DNA of 64,000 bases from Sordaria brevicollis (Eukaryota > Ascomycota > Sordariomycetes > Sordariales > Sordariaceae), in the NCBI GenBank assembly GCA_033439795.1, contig JAUTDP010000010.1, forward strand, positions 1,116,001 through 1,180,000. The letters run 5' to 3'. The position numbers and the translations under genes were made by a program. Numbering within the stretch: position 1 is the stretch's first letter; each line of letters starts with the position of its first letter. Shown here piece after piece: positions 35,601-46,480 of this stretch. The notes beneath the pieces were generated by a model. That model worked only from the letters and a program-made list of their open reading frames with translations. It was not told the DNA's origin and made no database searches.

Positions 35601-38600
35601 TGATCAAGTCAACCAGTGTTCAATTCTAACTGAACCACAAGGCAGTCTCTGCAACATCAACATCTCTAGACTAGACCGGAAAGAGTGATCACCGCTTGCG
35701 GGATCTGGCGTATGATGGACACACACATCGGAACACGGCCGTTGTGATAAGGCAGCGGGCTCTGCCTTATCTTTTCCTGCCATGTTTACCACATCAATGT
35801 GTAGTAGTATCCACGAAAACAGTTCGTCATTTTCTGCCGGTCTTCTGGGAGTAGACAAGGCAGAAGATTGCCTCGAGCTTTATAAAAATCCCCGATTGGA
35901 ACTTCCCTCTACGCGGGCGGGTCTCTAGAATTGCTCTGAGCCCACCATCATGACACCCATTCTACAGATATCATGTGTCACAATTGCTCACGTTTTTCTG
36001 CCAGTTCCGCACAACATCTTCAACATAGGGTTGCAGCTCACTCCTCACAGAACTACCAATTTCACTTTTGACCCTCCTCGTTAATATCAGCATGAAGCTC
36101 AGCATTGCCTGCCGACGCCCGACTCATCGTGTGTGTAGCCTTACGAGGTCCTATTCGGCCATCGGTATCCCGGCGTCTATATACTGCAGGAGACAAGGCA
36201 GAAACGGCATGTGTGGATGCACTCTGTGGCCTAATCAACCAATTCCCGGAAGGAAAAGAAATGTTCACAATTGTGCAGAGCTGGGACAGTCACCAACCAA
36301 ACCTGATAGGGCTGAGTTAGGCAGGGATGAACTGGAATTCTGCTCAAGAGGTCGGTTGGGTAACTGCAGGTTGCTTCAAGCCTATTGGCAAACATTGATG
36401 CCTTACCCATGGGAAAGAAACGAGTCCTATAGGAGTGAGTGATGGTCAGCCATATGCAGATTCCCTTAGGCTTCGAGGGCTTCTTTGCAGAACGACGGCC
36501 GGTAAACAATAGCAAGTGCATGATAGGCTAAGCCTTGTCAGGTCAAAACTGTTACTGGAGCTAGTCCTCGGTATGGTAAGGCTTACGCTGCCTGGAGTTC
36601 GTCCCGGACACTTGGGAACAAATACGAAAGAACTCCAAATTCCAGAATCTGATGATGTTCAACAGGAGGGGGCTACATCATGCCGATGGGATGCCTTCTT
36701 CAATCTCCAAGATCTAGAACATTCAGAACTTTATCAGTTTGCCTGCTTCTCGGTCAAGAACTGTCAGTCTCGCTTTCTGACGTTAACATTCGTGGGCCTA
36801 GTCTCATTCTCCACACCATCAAACAAGGTGTTTCTGCAGTGGCTGATTAAAAGGCTCTTTGCCTTATCGAGGATGACGACTCCGATACGGCACTTCCCCA
36901 CATACCCAAAGGAAAGTAAACAAACAAAAAGAAGCCATGGCTGATGGCTGAGGAGAGAAGGCAACGAGGCGTATGAGGCTTCACCTCGTGTCGGGGTCTC
37001 GTGTCCCCACAGATCCGACTATAATCGTCATCTTTACAATATGTCTTGCATTCAAACCCCTCATAGCTTTCGGATGCGTTTCATCGTGGTTGGACGGACT
37101 ATCTCACCACTCCAGCCGCAGAGGGGGGGAAGATGCAGTTGTAAAAGGCGGAGTAGGGGGCTTGCTGACGAAACACCAAACCCGATGTAAACCTTACCCA
37201 CCTGCACTGCCAAGGCGGATGATGATGCTCGAGCTCTTACTGTACATAGTGAGTAGTGGCGCTAGTCGTGGAAGAAAATATCGCCTAGGGCTGACCGGTG
37301 ACCAGATCAAACAGGCCTCATCCGTTGGGCCGGGTACATGCGATGATGTTGTTGGCTATGTACCAGTTGGAGCCCTTTTTAAGAGAGAGGAGATCATGAA
37401 GGAAACTGCACAATGAGCCACGACGAAAGAATCGGAGATTAGCACCTGAAAGTGGCATCCCCAAACTTGTACCAAAACGAATTACCATACACGACGTCGT
37501 GAAAGCCCAATATGGTCAGGCTCTGGGAAATATCGCAGAGTTCACCTTGGTAGGTGACCGAAGTTGGATATTCGTGGGCTATAACCCTAACCCTTGACTG
37601 AAGTCGGCCACGAACGCGGCGTTCTGTACGACGCATGGATGCCCAAGTTCGGATATCGCACTCAAACAGATACCGCAAACAGTTCAGTGGCGCTATGAGA
37701 TGTTCAAAGGGTCCAAGTCCGAATGAAGCGGTGATGAACTGAGAGCGAGATCTTCTTCTTTTTCTAGACTCAGAAAATACTTGCTTGGCAGAAGACGGCA
37801 CGGCAGTCGTCCTTGCCCTTGGCACATCGCTGTGGAGATTCGCGGGATGGCGTTCTTGAGAACAGTTCCATTCTCCAGCGGGCGACGCCGCGACAGTGCG
37901 CTGTGTGTTTCATCTTCAGTGCTCGAACCCGGATCCCACCTTTCATTCAAAACTGACCAATAATATTGCGTAAAATGATATCTCACAAATTAAAGAACGA
38001 TCGGCGCACCGCATCGGTAAGATTGCCCCGAATTTCGAAAGTTGAAACCCCAAATTGGCGGCGCCCGTTGGACACGCTTGGCGCCATCTTTTGGTTTGCA
38101 CTTTGCAACCGAGGGGATGGGAACGGTAATTCAATTTCTTGAATCACGGACGAAGATACCTTTTCGGAAGGGGGAGCCGATGGATAAGGAAAGACGATCA
38201 GTTTCGTATAGCCACGGCAGGTATGCTAGATCGAAAAGATAACAGGTCGAGAAAGAACGACGAGAACGATGATCTCCGCAGGACGGGAGAAGACTGGAAG
38301 GGAAAGAAGGGAGTCGCTGGTGTGAGACAATTGGATTTCATGATGGAACAGATTGCCTCTACATGCGATTTGATCCTATCCATTGGATGATAGACTTGTC
38401 AGATTGAGGGTTCCATTGTCCAGTGGTAAGAGTTGCAAACGTCAACATCCAAAGAAGTTGGGGGTTTCGCAAGTTTTTTGACGATCCAGGCAACTTCTAG
38501 GTTGCGCATCCTAATGCGTGTCAGTGTCAGTCATACAGCACACAGATCCCGTTTGAAACTTGACATGCGCAACCGTTGCCCAAGTAAGGTACCCGGGTTG

Positions 38601-39046
38601 CTTGCCGGATGTGGGTGGTTTCATCTCATATTCCCATATATGGAGTATTCGTCCGGTTTGAACTGTTACTTGCAGTTTTGTGTTCAGTTCAACGAGCGAA
38701 CGGACGGGTCTGAGTGTAAGCTCGGTGTCTGCCAACTCCTGTTGCGGTCGGAAGTGGCGACCAAACGGTCTTTGACAGACATCTCCAGGATGTCTTGGAA
38801 TCTGTTTGGTTTTGAACCCTTCGTCAAGTCTCCTCTCTGCCCGGCTAAGTTCTGTCGGTAATCTGAAGCTTCTATATAGAGATCGCCGTAGGTATACGCG
38901 GCCGCTGCCGTGATGTGTTGGATTACGTTGACCATGGATTTTCGGCCGCGTGGCGTTTGCCGACTTCGACTGCTGCGGCTATGTATCTGAAACGAGACTT
39001 CCTTCAAACCGTTGACGCAGCACGGATCCTCAGGAGAAGATACTGG
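29697..39046. other. long gene-poor region left of the Harbinger element
   Basis: About 9.3 kb with ordinary to slightly AT-rich composition and only short frames. The best candidates are weak: a plus frame at 36973-37416 (147 codons, ATG start, one hydrophobic segment), and frames near 29758-30018 and 32507-33058 that look random. Also present are a GC-rich hairpin at 32634-32667, a TAGCTATAGCTATAGC-type palindromic patch near 31165-31194, and a tRNA-like half at 38409-38435. No established gene is supported. Confidence 0.5.
38409..38435 (+). pseudogene. possible tRNA-Gln 5'-half relic
   Basis: The sequence starting GGTTCCATTGTCCAGTGGTA resembles the acceptor strand and D-arm (A-box) of eukaryotic tRNA-Gln. 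No matching anticodon arm, B-box or 3' acceptor strand follows, so it is not a working tRNA. It may be a truncated copy or chance. Confidence 0.25.
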
Positions 39047-39049
39047 TTA
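39047..39049 (+). repeat. left TTA target-site duplication
   Basis: TTA directly before the left inverted repeat, matched by TTA at 42826-42828 after the right one. A 3-bp TTA duplication is the hallmark of PIF/Harbinger insertion. Confidence 0.8.
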
Positions 39050-39085
39050 GGGTGCGTTCGTGTGTCTGGGAAATGCCTTTCTGAA
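39050..39085 (+). repeat. left terminal inverted repeat of the Harbinger element
   Basis: Thirty-six bases beginning GGGTGCGTTCGTGTGTCTGG. They are perfectly inverted at 42790-42825. Many TpG steps remain unmutated, in contrast with the interior. Confidence 0.92.
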
Positions 39086-39849
39086 TGGTTTAGAAGCTAG
39101 ATTTTAGAAGTCTATTCGAATGCCTAGGAACTATTCTACCGCGGAAATCCCACTAAAACTGGCTTCTGAAATTTCTAACCCACTTAAAGACCTCCTAGCC
39201 AATTAGATAATAGTATTCTTTATGAAAATTCTATAAACCACTTCCATAATTCAAAGCTGCGGAAATTCCTTTTTGAAATCGATATTTATTATTTTCTAAA
39301 CTACGTAATTACCTTCGTTATAATTATTAATACCAATATACCCTCCCTTCGAATTACTCTAATACTTTTATAACGCCGCCAACGTTGTAAATTACGTAGA
39401 AGGGTATTATAAATAGTAATTATTACCTTAATAATTTCCCTTATGTATTAAAACCCTCGTATATTTATAAATCTATACGGGTTATGGAGGGTCTTTATTA
39501 TTAAAGACTTCCTTTATAGGTATTCGGGTCGTTTTGGAGATTTAATATATATAGCGCTCTAAACCTTTTACATTATAATATAATAATTAATTAATTATAT
39601 TATATTATTTAATTCTCGAAACGTATTTACTTATAAGAAAGTATTAATATTTATATTTATAATTAATTAAGGGATAATTTTAAAATTGGCGAATTGGATA
39701 ATAGGCTATAGTTTGGATACTATATATAAATTAATTAAATAGATAATTTTTTTTACAAAACTTAATTTATTATATTAAAATATTATATAAATAAAGCTTT
39801 TTATAAAGTTTTAAATATTTATTTTATCCTTACCTATTATAAAATTCAA

Positions 39850-40440
39850 CCTTTTAATTTTATAACCCTATGTATTATTACGGGTAATTCTAAATTATAA
39901 GAATTTAAAAAAGTATTAGGCATTTTTAACGGTTCGCACTTTTTAATTAAAATACCCGTAAATTAATAAAAATTATAGTATAATAAGAAGGGGGGGTTAT
40001 CGATTAACGTATTAATCGCTTATACCCTCGAAGGTAAATTAACCTTCGTAATACTTAATTAAGAAGGTTTAGCTAACGATATACGGATTTTAAATAACGC
40101 TTTTAATTAAAAATTTAAAATCTTATCCGGTTAGTTTTATTTTACTAATATTAAGTATAATTATAGTAATAGATTATTTATATTATATCGAAGTATTCGA
40201 TATTATTTAAAGGAGAGCGAAAGGGTAGGGTTTAGACCGGCTATTTTCGAAGAGTTATACAATTTTCGTTATAATTAAACCCGTATTATTATTGAAAAAT
40301 AAATTAATAGGTTAAAGGGGACTTTTAAAATTTATTATATTACCCCTAATTTCGATATTTCGGTATAGAATAAAATTATTTTAACGACGGCGGGTATTTT
40401 AAATTAATTATTCTAATATAACGACCTTTTTAACGTATTT
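39850..40440 (+). pseudogene. PIF/Harbinger DDE transposase, inactivated by RIP
   Basis: A single reading frame (first codon bases at positions equal to 1 modulo 3) can be followed with no indel, interrupted only by TAA/TAG codons at places where Trp or Gln is expected. It matches the HARBI1/DDE_Tnp_4 order: a GxxDGTH-like block now reading GIFNGSHF (39919-39942), a KGGLSINVL block, EGLANDIRIL (WEGSAxDxRVL in relatives), a DAGY-like block now NIKY (40147-40158), YRSIRYYLKE, then RP...EELYNFRY, the IIIEK block (ER in relatives, 40285-40299), and a TPxxD...LHN-like end. Both catalytic Asp codons have become Asn (39928 and 40147), while the Glu codon at 40294 survives. It is certainly non-functional. 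Confidence 0.85.
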
Positions 40441-41955
40441 CGAACGGTTGTAAATAAGGAAGAGGTTTTAATGCTTAAAGAGGTAATAGTAATCGAAAAG
40501 GAATTAATAAGTAATATTAATTTGGTTTATAAAGGAAAGGGAGGGGGGAATAACTTTACCTAAATTAAATTCGATAACGGAATAAAGGAATATATAATAT
40601 AATACTATAAACGTATTATAAAGAAGATGTAAAGGGGTTATTGTAATAAATTACGTAAAAGAGGGGAGGTGTAAATATATAAAGTTGAATAAAGGAGGAG
40701 GAGGGAGGAGGAAGGAGGAGGAGGGGAAACGTATTATATATCTAAACTACCTCTTAAATCGACTAAATCCGTCAAAATAATAATAATTTATATAATAACC
40801 TAAATAATAACCTAGATAATAATCTAAAATATATACTAAAGTATTAGAGTACTAGAGTACTAGAGTATTAGAATATTAGAATATAAATAATTGAATATAA
40901 ATGCTAGAATATTATACCTTCGATTTCAAAATATTTTAAATTTTAAATAAATAAATTTAATATATTAAATTACACTAACGCGGTCTTAACTCCTACTATA
41001 CCGTACGGATTAAAATTGCAATATCATTTTCAATATTTATATTACTTATAAAATTATATTAAAATTAATACCGATTAAATAAATCGATTTAACTCAATTT
41101 AACGATTATAACGGTATAATTTTTATATATATATAATTTTTTTTAGTAGTAATGTAAAATATTAAAAAAATATATTAAATCGATAAAATAAAAAAAATCC
41201 GGGGTCGCTCTATATCCCACTCCCGTTCTTATATAAGAATTATTAAATTGCCCCGTTAATAACGTTGAAATATAGCGCTCTTTTAATATTATTATAGGGT
41301 AGGGTCGATTAGTAAATTTAATAAAGGTTCAAATCCTATATTTTTATCCCTTTCCCTTTTAATCCTCTTTTTTACTTTTTTAAAATAATATTCCTTTTTT
41401 TTCTATAATATCCTTATAAATACATTGGCTTTAACTTTAGAAAATTATTATTTAGTAAAAATAACCTCAATTACATCGTTATCGACCTTATTTTCCTATT
41501 CCCGATTAAAGATATTAAACGCTTTATTTAATTACTCCCCCCCCGCTTTTTTTTCTTCGATAATTACCCTTTCGACGCGGTTGTGGTTATTTTCCTTTAT
41601 TAATGTAATCGTTAAATTCTTTAAATTCTCCGCAATAATTTTATTATTATTCTTCCTCTTCTTTTTTTTCGGATTTTAATTATTAGCGGCCGATTTCTTT
41701 AAATTACTATCCTTTATATAAGCGGGGATAGGGATATTATCATTATTTTTATTAGTTAATAAATTTAAAGGGGGATTTATATATTATACTTCCTAAATTA
41801 ATAGTAATTAGCTTAAAGTTATTATATACTCCCTAATAACTTTTTAATTATTAATAAAGGCCTATTCTATTAATTTACAATACGGGAGACCCTATTTACG
41901 AAATTAGCCGACTTCTTTATAAGCTTATTATATTTAATTAATTTGCCTATAATAT
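40441..41955. other. AT-rich interior of the Harbinger element, not resolved
   Basis: This stretch contains purine-rich GGAGGAGG patches (about 40690-40730) and no reliable frame. The 84-codon plus-strand frame at 41425-41679 is a by-product of AT-richness. It probably includes the transposase C-terminus, the space between the two genes and the 3' part of the Myb-like gene. Confidence 0.5.
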
Positions 41956-41959
41956 ATTA

Positions 41960-42200
41960 ATACTAATATAATATTATATATTAACTTTAATTATCCATTC
42001 CTAAATATTATCTTTTATAATTAGTATACTAGTATTAAAATCGAAACCGAACCTAAATAACGATTTAAAGGTATATTAAGCGCATTATTTTTTCTTTAAA
42101 TAATCAACTTTATTATATATTTATTAATTATTAAGAATAATATTAAATTCGTTATGTATATTATCGATAAATTTAATATATACCTATTCTTTATACCTAT
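41960..42200 (-). pseudogene. Myb/SANT-like DNA-binding domain relic of the Harbinger element
   Basis: One minus-strand frame, broken only by stop codons explicable by RIP, reads KVDYLKKK, then GFGFDFNTSI, then an ...EWIIKVN segment. This matches the order (K)NKxDxLKKxY - SGFGWDxxTxxVTA - DEVWxxYIKAHP of the Myb/SANT-like domain found in the second ORF of PIF/Harbinger elements and in many fungal relatives. That protein normally carries the transposase to the nucleus and to the element ends. The orientation opposite to the transposase is as expected. Mutation density limits certainty. Confidence 0.6.
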
Positions 42201-42789
42201 TCTAATTAATCAAACCAAATTCAATAACTTTCCCGAATTTAATTAAAAAATAAATTTCTTAAATTAGGGTCTATATCCAATTCTTCTTCTTATTAAAGGG
42301 GGTAATCGAAATCTTTTTACCTTTACTTTTACTATAGCTAATCGTTTAAAAAGGTTAATTAAATTAGGTAGAAGTCGGTTAATTTAATTAAATTATTTAA
42401 GAATTTAACGAGAACGATTAAATTTAAAAACCTAAAATCTAGGATTCACTTCTAATCGATTCCTAAATTTAGCTATTATCCATTTTAGTATAAAAATAAA
42501 GGAATTACGTTAAAGGAACGATAAAAGATAAAAAGAAGGCGGATGTAATTGAGGGAGGGAAGAAATAAGCGACGATAATATTAAAGATAACTATTTATTT
42601 ACTTTGTAAATGCCAATATTACGGGATTGCTAAGAAAATCTTCATTTCTATGACTTTTTAGAATTCTGAATATACGAATAGGCTTTTGAAATCAGGTTTC
42701 TGAACCGAAATTCGAGACCCCACATTTATCGGAATTTGCCGCTAAAAACGGTTTAGGAAAGGCCAATGCGTTCCTCATAAAACGTTCTT

Positions 42790-42825
42790 TTCAGAAAGGC
42801 ATTTCCCAGACACACGAACGCACCC
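42790..42825 (-). repeat. right terminal inverted repeat of the Harbinger element
   Basis: Exact reverse complement of 39050-39085, ending ACGAACGCACCC and followed by TTA. Confidence 0.92.
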
Positions 42826-42828
42826 TTA

Positions 42829-43586
42829 CAGCGACTTATCTCTCGGTTCAAGCACAAAGAACGTACAATATCTTCGTCACGGTAGTATCTCAGAATAGAA
42901 CCACCTCGCCCCGTCAAGGTACGACCATAGTCGGCCGCCATTCAGCCAGGGGGAAATATTTCAGGTTACATTTTACCGCGCCGCTGGACTGCACGGACAC
43001 CCCTGGCAGCACTCCCTACAGCCAAGAAGCTGGCATCCGCTGGCAAGATCATCGACCCCACGCATCTCTTGGGGGCATTTCGTCCAACGGCCCACGGCCC
43101 AGTGCTTCTCAACCCTTTCAAGGAAACTGATTCTCGAGAAAGCTGCCGGCCAGGGCAGCGCCCCTGTTACGCAAATCCTAGGGACTTTTACTTTTTCTTC
43201 TCGTCATCATTCAAAGAGTCTATTGTCTTCAAACACTACAGTCCCCGATTGCTTTCTTCAAAGTCTGGTGTATCCATTCCTTCGACGCAACTTCTTCACC
43301 TTCATTCAGCTCAGATCGAACTTTCGCTACGCACCACGTCGAATGCGCGTCATCATACTTTAAAACCAGCAGCTAAGCGTTTCCACAGCATCTGGAGGCC
43401 GGTCGAGTAGTTGCGTTAGTCTCGTTGCTTGGTCAAGGTGCAAGAGGCGCTGTCACGCACTGCAGAATGTAAGTACAAGACCAGATGCGTTTCCCCCCTA
43501 AAGAGGTACCCCAATGCCGGGCAGTCCAGACAGACGCTAACCACTTTGTCTCTGCGCGACAGCCGCCTCAACCACCGTCCTCGACC
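42829..43586. promoter_or_regulatory. upstream region and 5' leader of the OCH1-like gene
   Basis: About 760 bp between the transposon and the OCH1-like start. It has normal composition, so RIP did not spread. The short frame at 43069-43410 is not recognised. The last 120 bp contain a 5' UTR intron. Confidence 0.5.
43469..43562 (+). other. probable 5' UTR intron of the OCH1-like gene
   Basis: A 94-bp segment with GTAAGT donor, GCTAAC branch site and GACAG acceptor ends 24 bp before the start codon. Removing it eliminates an upstream in-frame ATG at 43485, leaving 43587 as the start. Confidence 0.65.
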
Positions 43587-44776
43587 ATGCTCACCTTTCG
43601 CCGCGCCCTGGTGGCGGCGGCCTTTTTCCTCACCGTCTTCTACCTCATATCGTCATCATCGTCGAACCCTCCATCAGTAGCAGCCCCTGCTGTTCCCAAA
43701 CCCGATGCCGATGTCGAGGCAGCGAAACATGCGTCGACCACTGCGGTGACCGACAAGAGCCCCTCAGGGGCCAATTCCGCCCAACAAAACCCCCAGGGGC
43801 AGCGACCGATCCAAGACATGTCGAGAATGACGCTATACGAGAAACTCGCCTACCAATTTCCCTACGATGTGGAATCCAAGTTTCCCGCATACATTTGGCA
43901 GACGTGGAAGTGGACACCGGCACACAGCGAGTTCACCTTTCGCGATCAAGAGGCTACATGGACACAACAACACCCAGGGTTTATCCACGAAGTCATTACC
44001 GACAAGGTCGCAGTGCATCTTATCCGCTTGCTCTACGCATCAGTCCCCGAAGTGGTGGAGGCCTACAATGCGCTTCCCTTGCCGGTGCTCAAGGCTGATT
44101 TCTTCCGCTACCTGATTCTGCTCGCGAGGGGCGGTATCTACTCGGACATTGACACCTATGCGATCCGGAGCGCCGTCGAGTGGATTCCTGATTCGGTCCC
44201 CAAAGACGCCATTGGCTTGATTATAGGCATCGAGGCCGACCCAGATAGGCCGGACTGGAAGGAGTGGTACAGCCGGAGGATTCAGTTCTGCCAATGGACG
44301 ATCCAGAGCAAGCCTGGCCATCCCGTTCTGCGGGAGGTCGTTTCGCGCATCACGAATGCGACGCTGGCAATGAAGAGAAGCGGAACCCTCAGGGGCGTGA
44401 TTGATAAGAACGTCATTGAGTTTACCGGGCCTGCTCTCTGGACGGATGTCATCTTTGAGTACTTCAACGACAAGCGTTACTTTGACATGACGCATTCTGC
44501 GGGATCGATCGACTGGAAGAACTTTACAGGCATGGAGGCCTCGAAGCGTGTAGGAGACGTTGTCGTTCTTCCTATCACGAGTTTCTCCCCTGGCGTAGGC
44601 CAGATGGGCGCCAAGGATTATGATGATCCCATGGCGTTCGTAAAGCATGACTTTGAGGGTAAGTCTTTCGCGCAGCAATGTTCCTGTTGAAAAGTAGAGA
44701 CAAGTGGCTAACGAACTCGTAACGTACAGGCACATGGAAACCCGAGAGCGAGCGCCATATCGGCGAAAACAAATAA
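43587..44776 (+). CDS. och1: OCH1-family alpha-1,6-mannosyltransferase, Golgi type II membrane protein
   Basis: Two exons (43587-44658 and 44730-44776; 71-bp intron) encode 372 residues. A short cytosolic start is followed by one membrane anchor (about residues 7-26, VAAAFFLTVFYLI), a Ser/Pro/Ala-rich stem, and the glycosyltransferase domain. Conserved family pieces are FPAYIWQTWKW, LKADFFRYLIL, GGIYSDIDT with the metal-binding DxD at D187/D189, and the C-terminal HDFEGTWKPE completed by the second exon. Och1 adds the first alpha-1,6-mannose of the outer chain to N-glycans in the cis-Golgi. HOC1-like paralogues share this fold, so OCH1 proper versus a paralogue is not settled. Confidence 0.88.
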
Positions 44777-46480
44777 AAGTTACGACAAGAGGCTTCGCAC
44801 CAATCTTCAGCGGCCTTCGGTTCTTCTTTTCAGTTTCCAGCCGACGACCCGGCCCATTCCGAGCGTCTTCGCTTTTACAGCTTGTAATTTTTTCACGCAA
44901 CTATTTCATTAGCATGGTTACGGCGTTCGTGTGCGACTATGCTACGTTTCAGCCAGGGAGATTTCGTTTCATATAAACATCGACCGTACAAGACGGTAAA
45001 CTATCGGGAAAGAGGATATAGAAAAGTGACCTGGTGTGTATACAAAAGATGGGGTGTGAAAGTAGGTATGGATGGGATATGGCCAATTCGATCTGGAGAC
45101 ATCTTACGATGTTATGATGAGAAAAGAGGGAGGCGAAGGGAACGGGAGGCAGCATTCACTGTACACGCCATTGTTATATCTCGCGATTTTATCAGCAGAG
45201 AAAGAGAGGTCTCTAGGGAATTATAAAGGATGGACACGAGTCCGAAATCACCGCCGAACCCGGAACTCTTTATCCTTCCCTTCCTGGTTGCAGTGGGCTC
45301 CATATCGGTCCCGCCGTCGGCGATGGCTCCGCTTCACCCCGCGCTGTGAGCTCCATCACGGTCCATCATGGTGGAGCTGCCGCGGACCTCGATGACATCG
45401 TGGGCGGAATTCGCTTAGGGTCGGCTTTTACACGTGAATTTGTCTGACATTCTCGGCAGCACGCCATGACGACGAACTCCTTCCTGAACACTCGACTTCC
45501 AAAGGATCTTCAGCTCGACACAAGCTACGAAAGCAAACAGGATGTGCTTGTGGCACTCCATTCGAACCTGTCTGTCAATGTCAAAGTGCAGTGCAGTGTA
45601 ACTTGGTACCTTGCTTTCACCCACCAAACAACTTTACACATTGTAACATCAGATCAAAACAACTAAGCAGTGTAGCCCACCAAAATAATCTCAACTTTTT
45701 TTTTAGGGGCACATGTAGCACTTTGCCAGCAAGAAACATCAGTTGCACCCAACTTGACCAGCTATTTTCAGGACCAGGGCAGGGCAGGCCAGGGGCACAG
45801 AAAGCATTGGCAGATGCAGACGAACTGCCAAGCAATGCGGGGGAATCTGGGGAACAAGCTCTCCTGTCCGAGCTAACGTCCAATGGAATGCAACTCTCCC
45901 CAACTGCTGTCCAGTGATGGCTAACAATACCCCGAGGCATTGGCAGTGATGGTCATGATCATTGACCCTACCCCGCACTGCCTCATCACTCTCACTCTGT
46001 CCGCCGCCCGCCCACCGCCAGTGCACTACCCCGTGTTTTGGCGGCGGCGACGGCCTTTCCCTAGTTCAGAAGGAGGGCAAAAAAAGGGGGAGCGGAAGCT
46101 ATCAAAGAGCCAGACCATACCAAAGATCGCCTGGATGGTCATCAGTGTGCAACGATGATGGGTCTCTTGCTCTAAACCAGTCGAACCCAGTTGGTTCTCG
46201 GTCGAAGCTATGTCTTGGCCGACCTGGGGGAGTTGCAAGATGGCTGGATCGTCTCTGGACTCGAGCATAGCTCTCTCCCTCCCCTCCCCTCCCCTCCCCT
46301 CCCTCCTACTCTTACGTTGATGCTCTCTTTGTTATTTGACTTTGCTGGTTCTATGATGAGGTGACGAGAGCACGTTGAGCAACTTTGAGAAACGAACAGG
46401 TTACACGAGACAGGGAGGAGGATCTATTTGGATATCACTACAGCAGACGATTTCTCCTATACCCAGACACCACACACACG
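44777..46480. other. intergenic region with CT-rich microsatellite and a hairpin
   Basis: About 1.7 kb without a convincing gene. It contains a hairpin at 45349-45378 (10-bp arms, AGCTCCATCA and TGGTGGAGCT) and a CCCCT-repeat tract at 46273-46306. The last part should be the promoter of the acyl-CoA ligase gene. Confidence 0.5.
46273..46306. repeat. (CCCCT)n microsatellite
   Basis: Four exact CCCCT units at 46281-46300 within a longer C/T-only stretch, about 180 bp upstream of the acyl-CoA ligase start. It may act as a promoter pyrimidine tract. Confidence 0.85.

Larger units (their letters stand above)
39050..42825. mobile_element. RIP-mutated PIF/Harbinger DNA transposon
   Basis: A 3,776-bp element with 36-bp perfect terminal inverted repeats (39050-39085 and 42790-42825), flanked by a TTA duplication. 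The interior from about 39.1 to 42.6 kb is extremely AT-rich and full of TpA, the pattern left by repeat-induced point mutation acting on CpA/TpG. Despite this it retains a DDE transposase on the plus strand and a Myb/SANT-like DNA-binding relic on the minus strand, the standard two-gene layout of PIF/Harbinger elements. The terminal 36 bp and short adjoining stretches escaped AT conversion. The element looks structurally whole, so it was probably intact when it was silenced. Such a block is expected to be heterochromatic; this is inferred. Confidence 0.9.

Noticed and set aside
37583..37594. CCCTAACCCT-like telomere motif, also near 7234
   Set aside because: Only about 10 bases at each place, which is expected by chance; not an interstitial telomere array.
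41300..41345. tRNA T-arm-like GGTTCAAATCC inside the transposon
   Set aside because: No acceptor stem, D-arm or anticodon arm can be folded around it.
41425..41679. 84-codon Phe/Leu/Ile-rich frame in the AT-rich block
   Set aside because: Its hydrophobic composition follows from AT-richness after RIP, not from a membrane protein gene.
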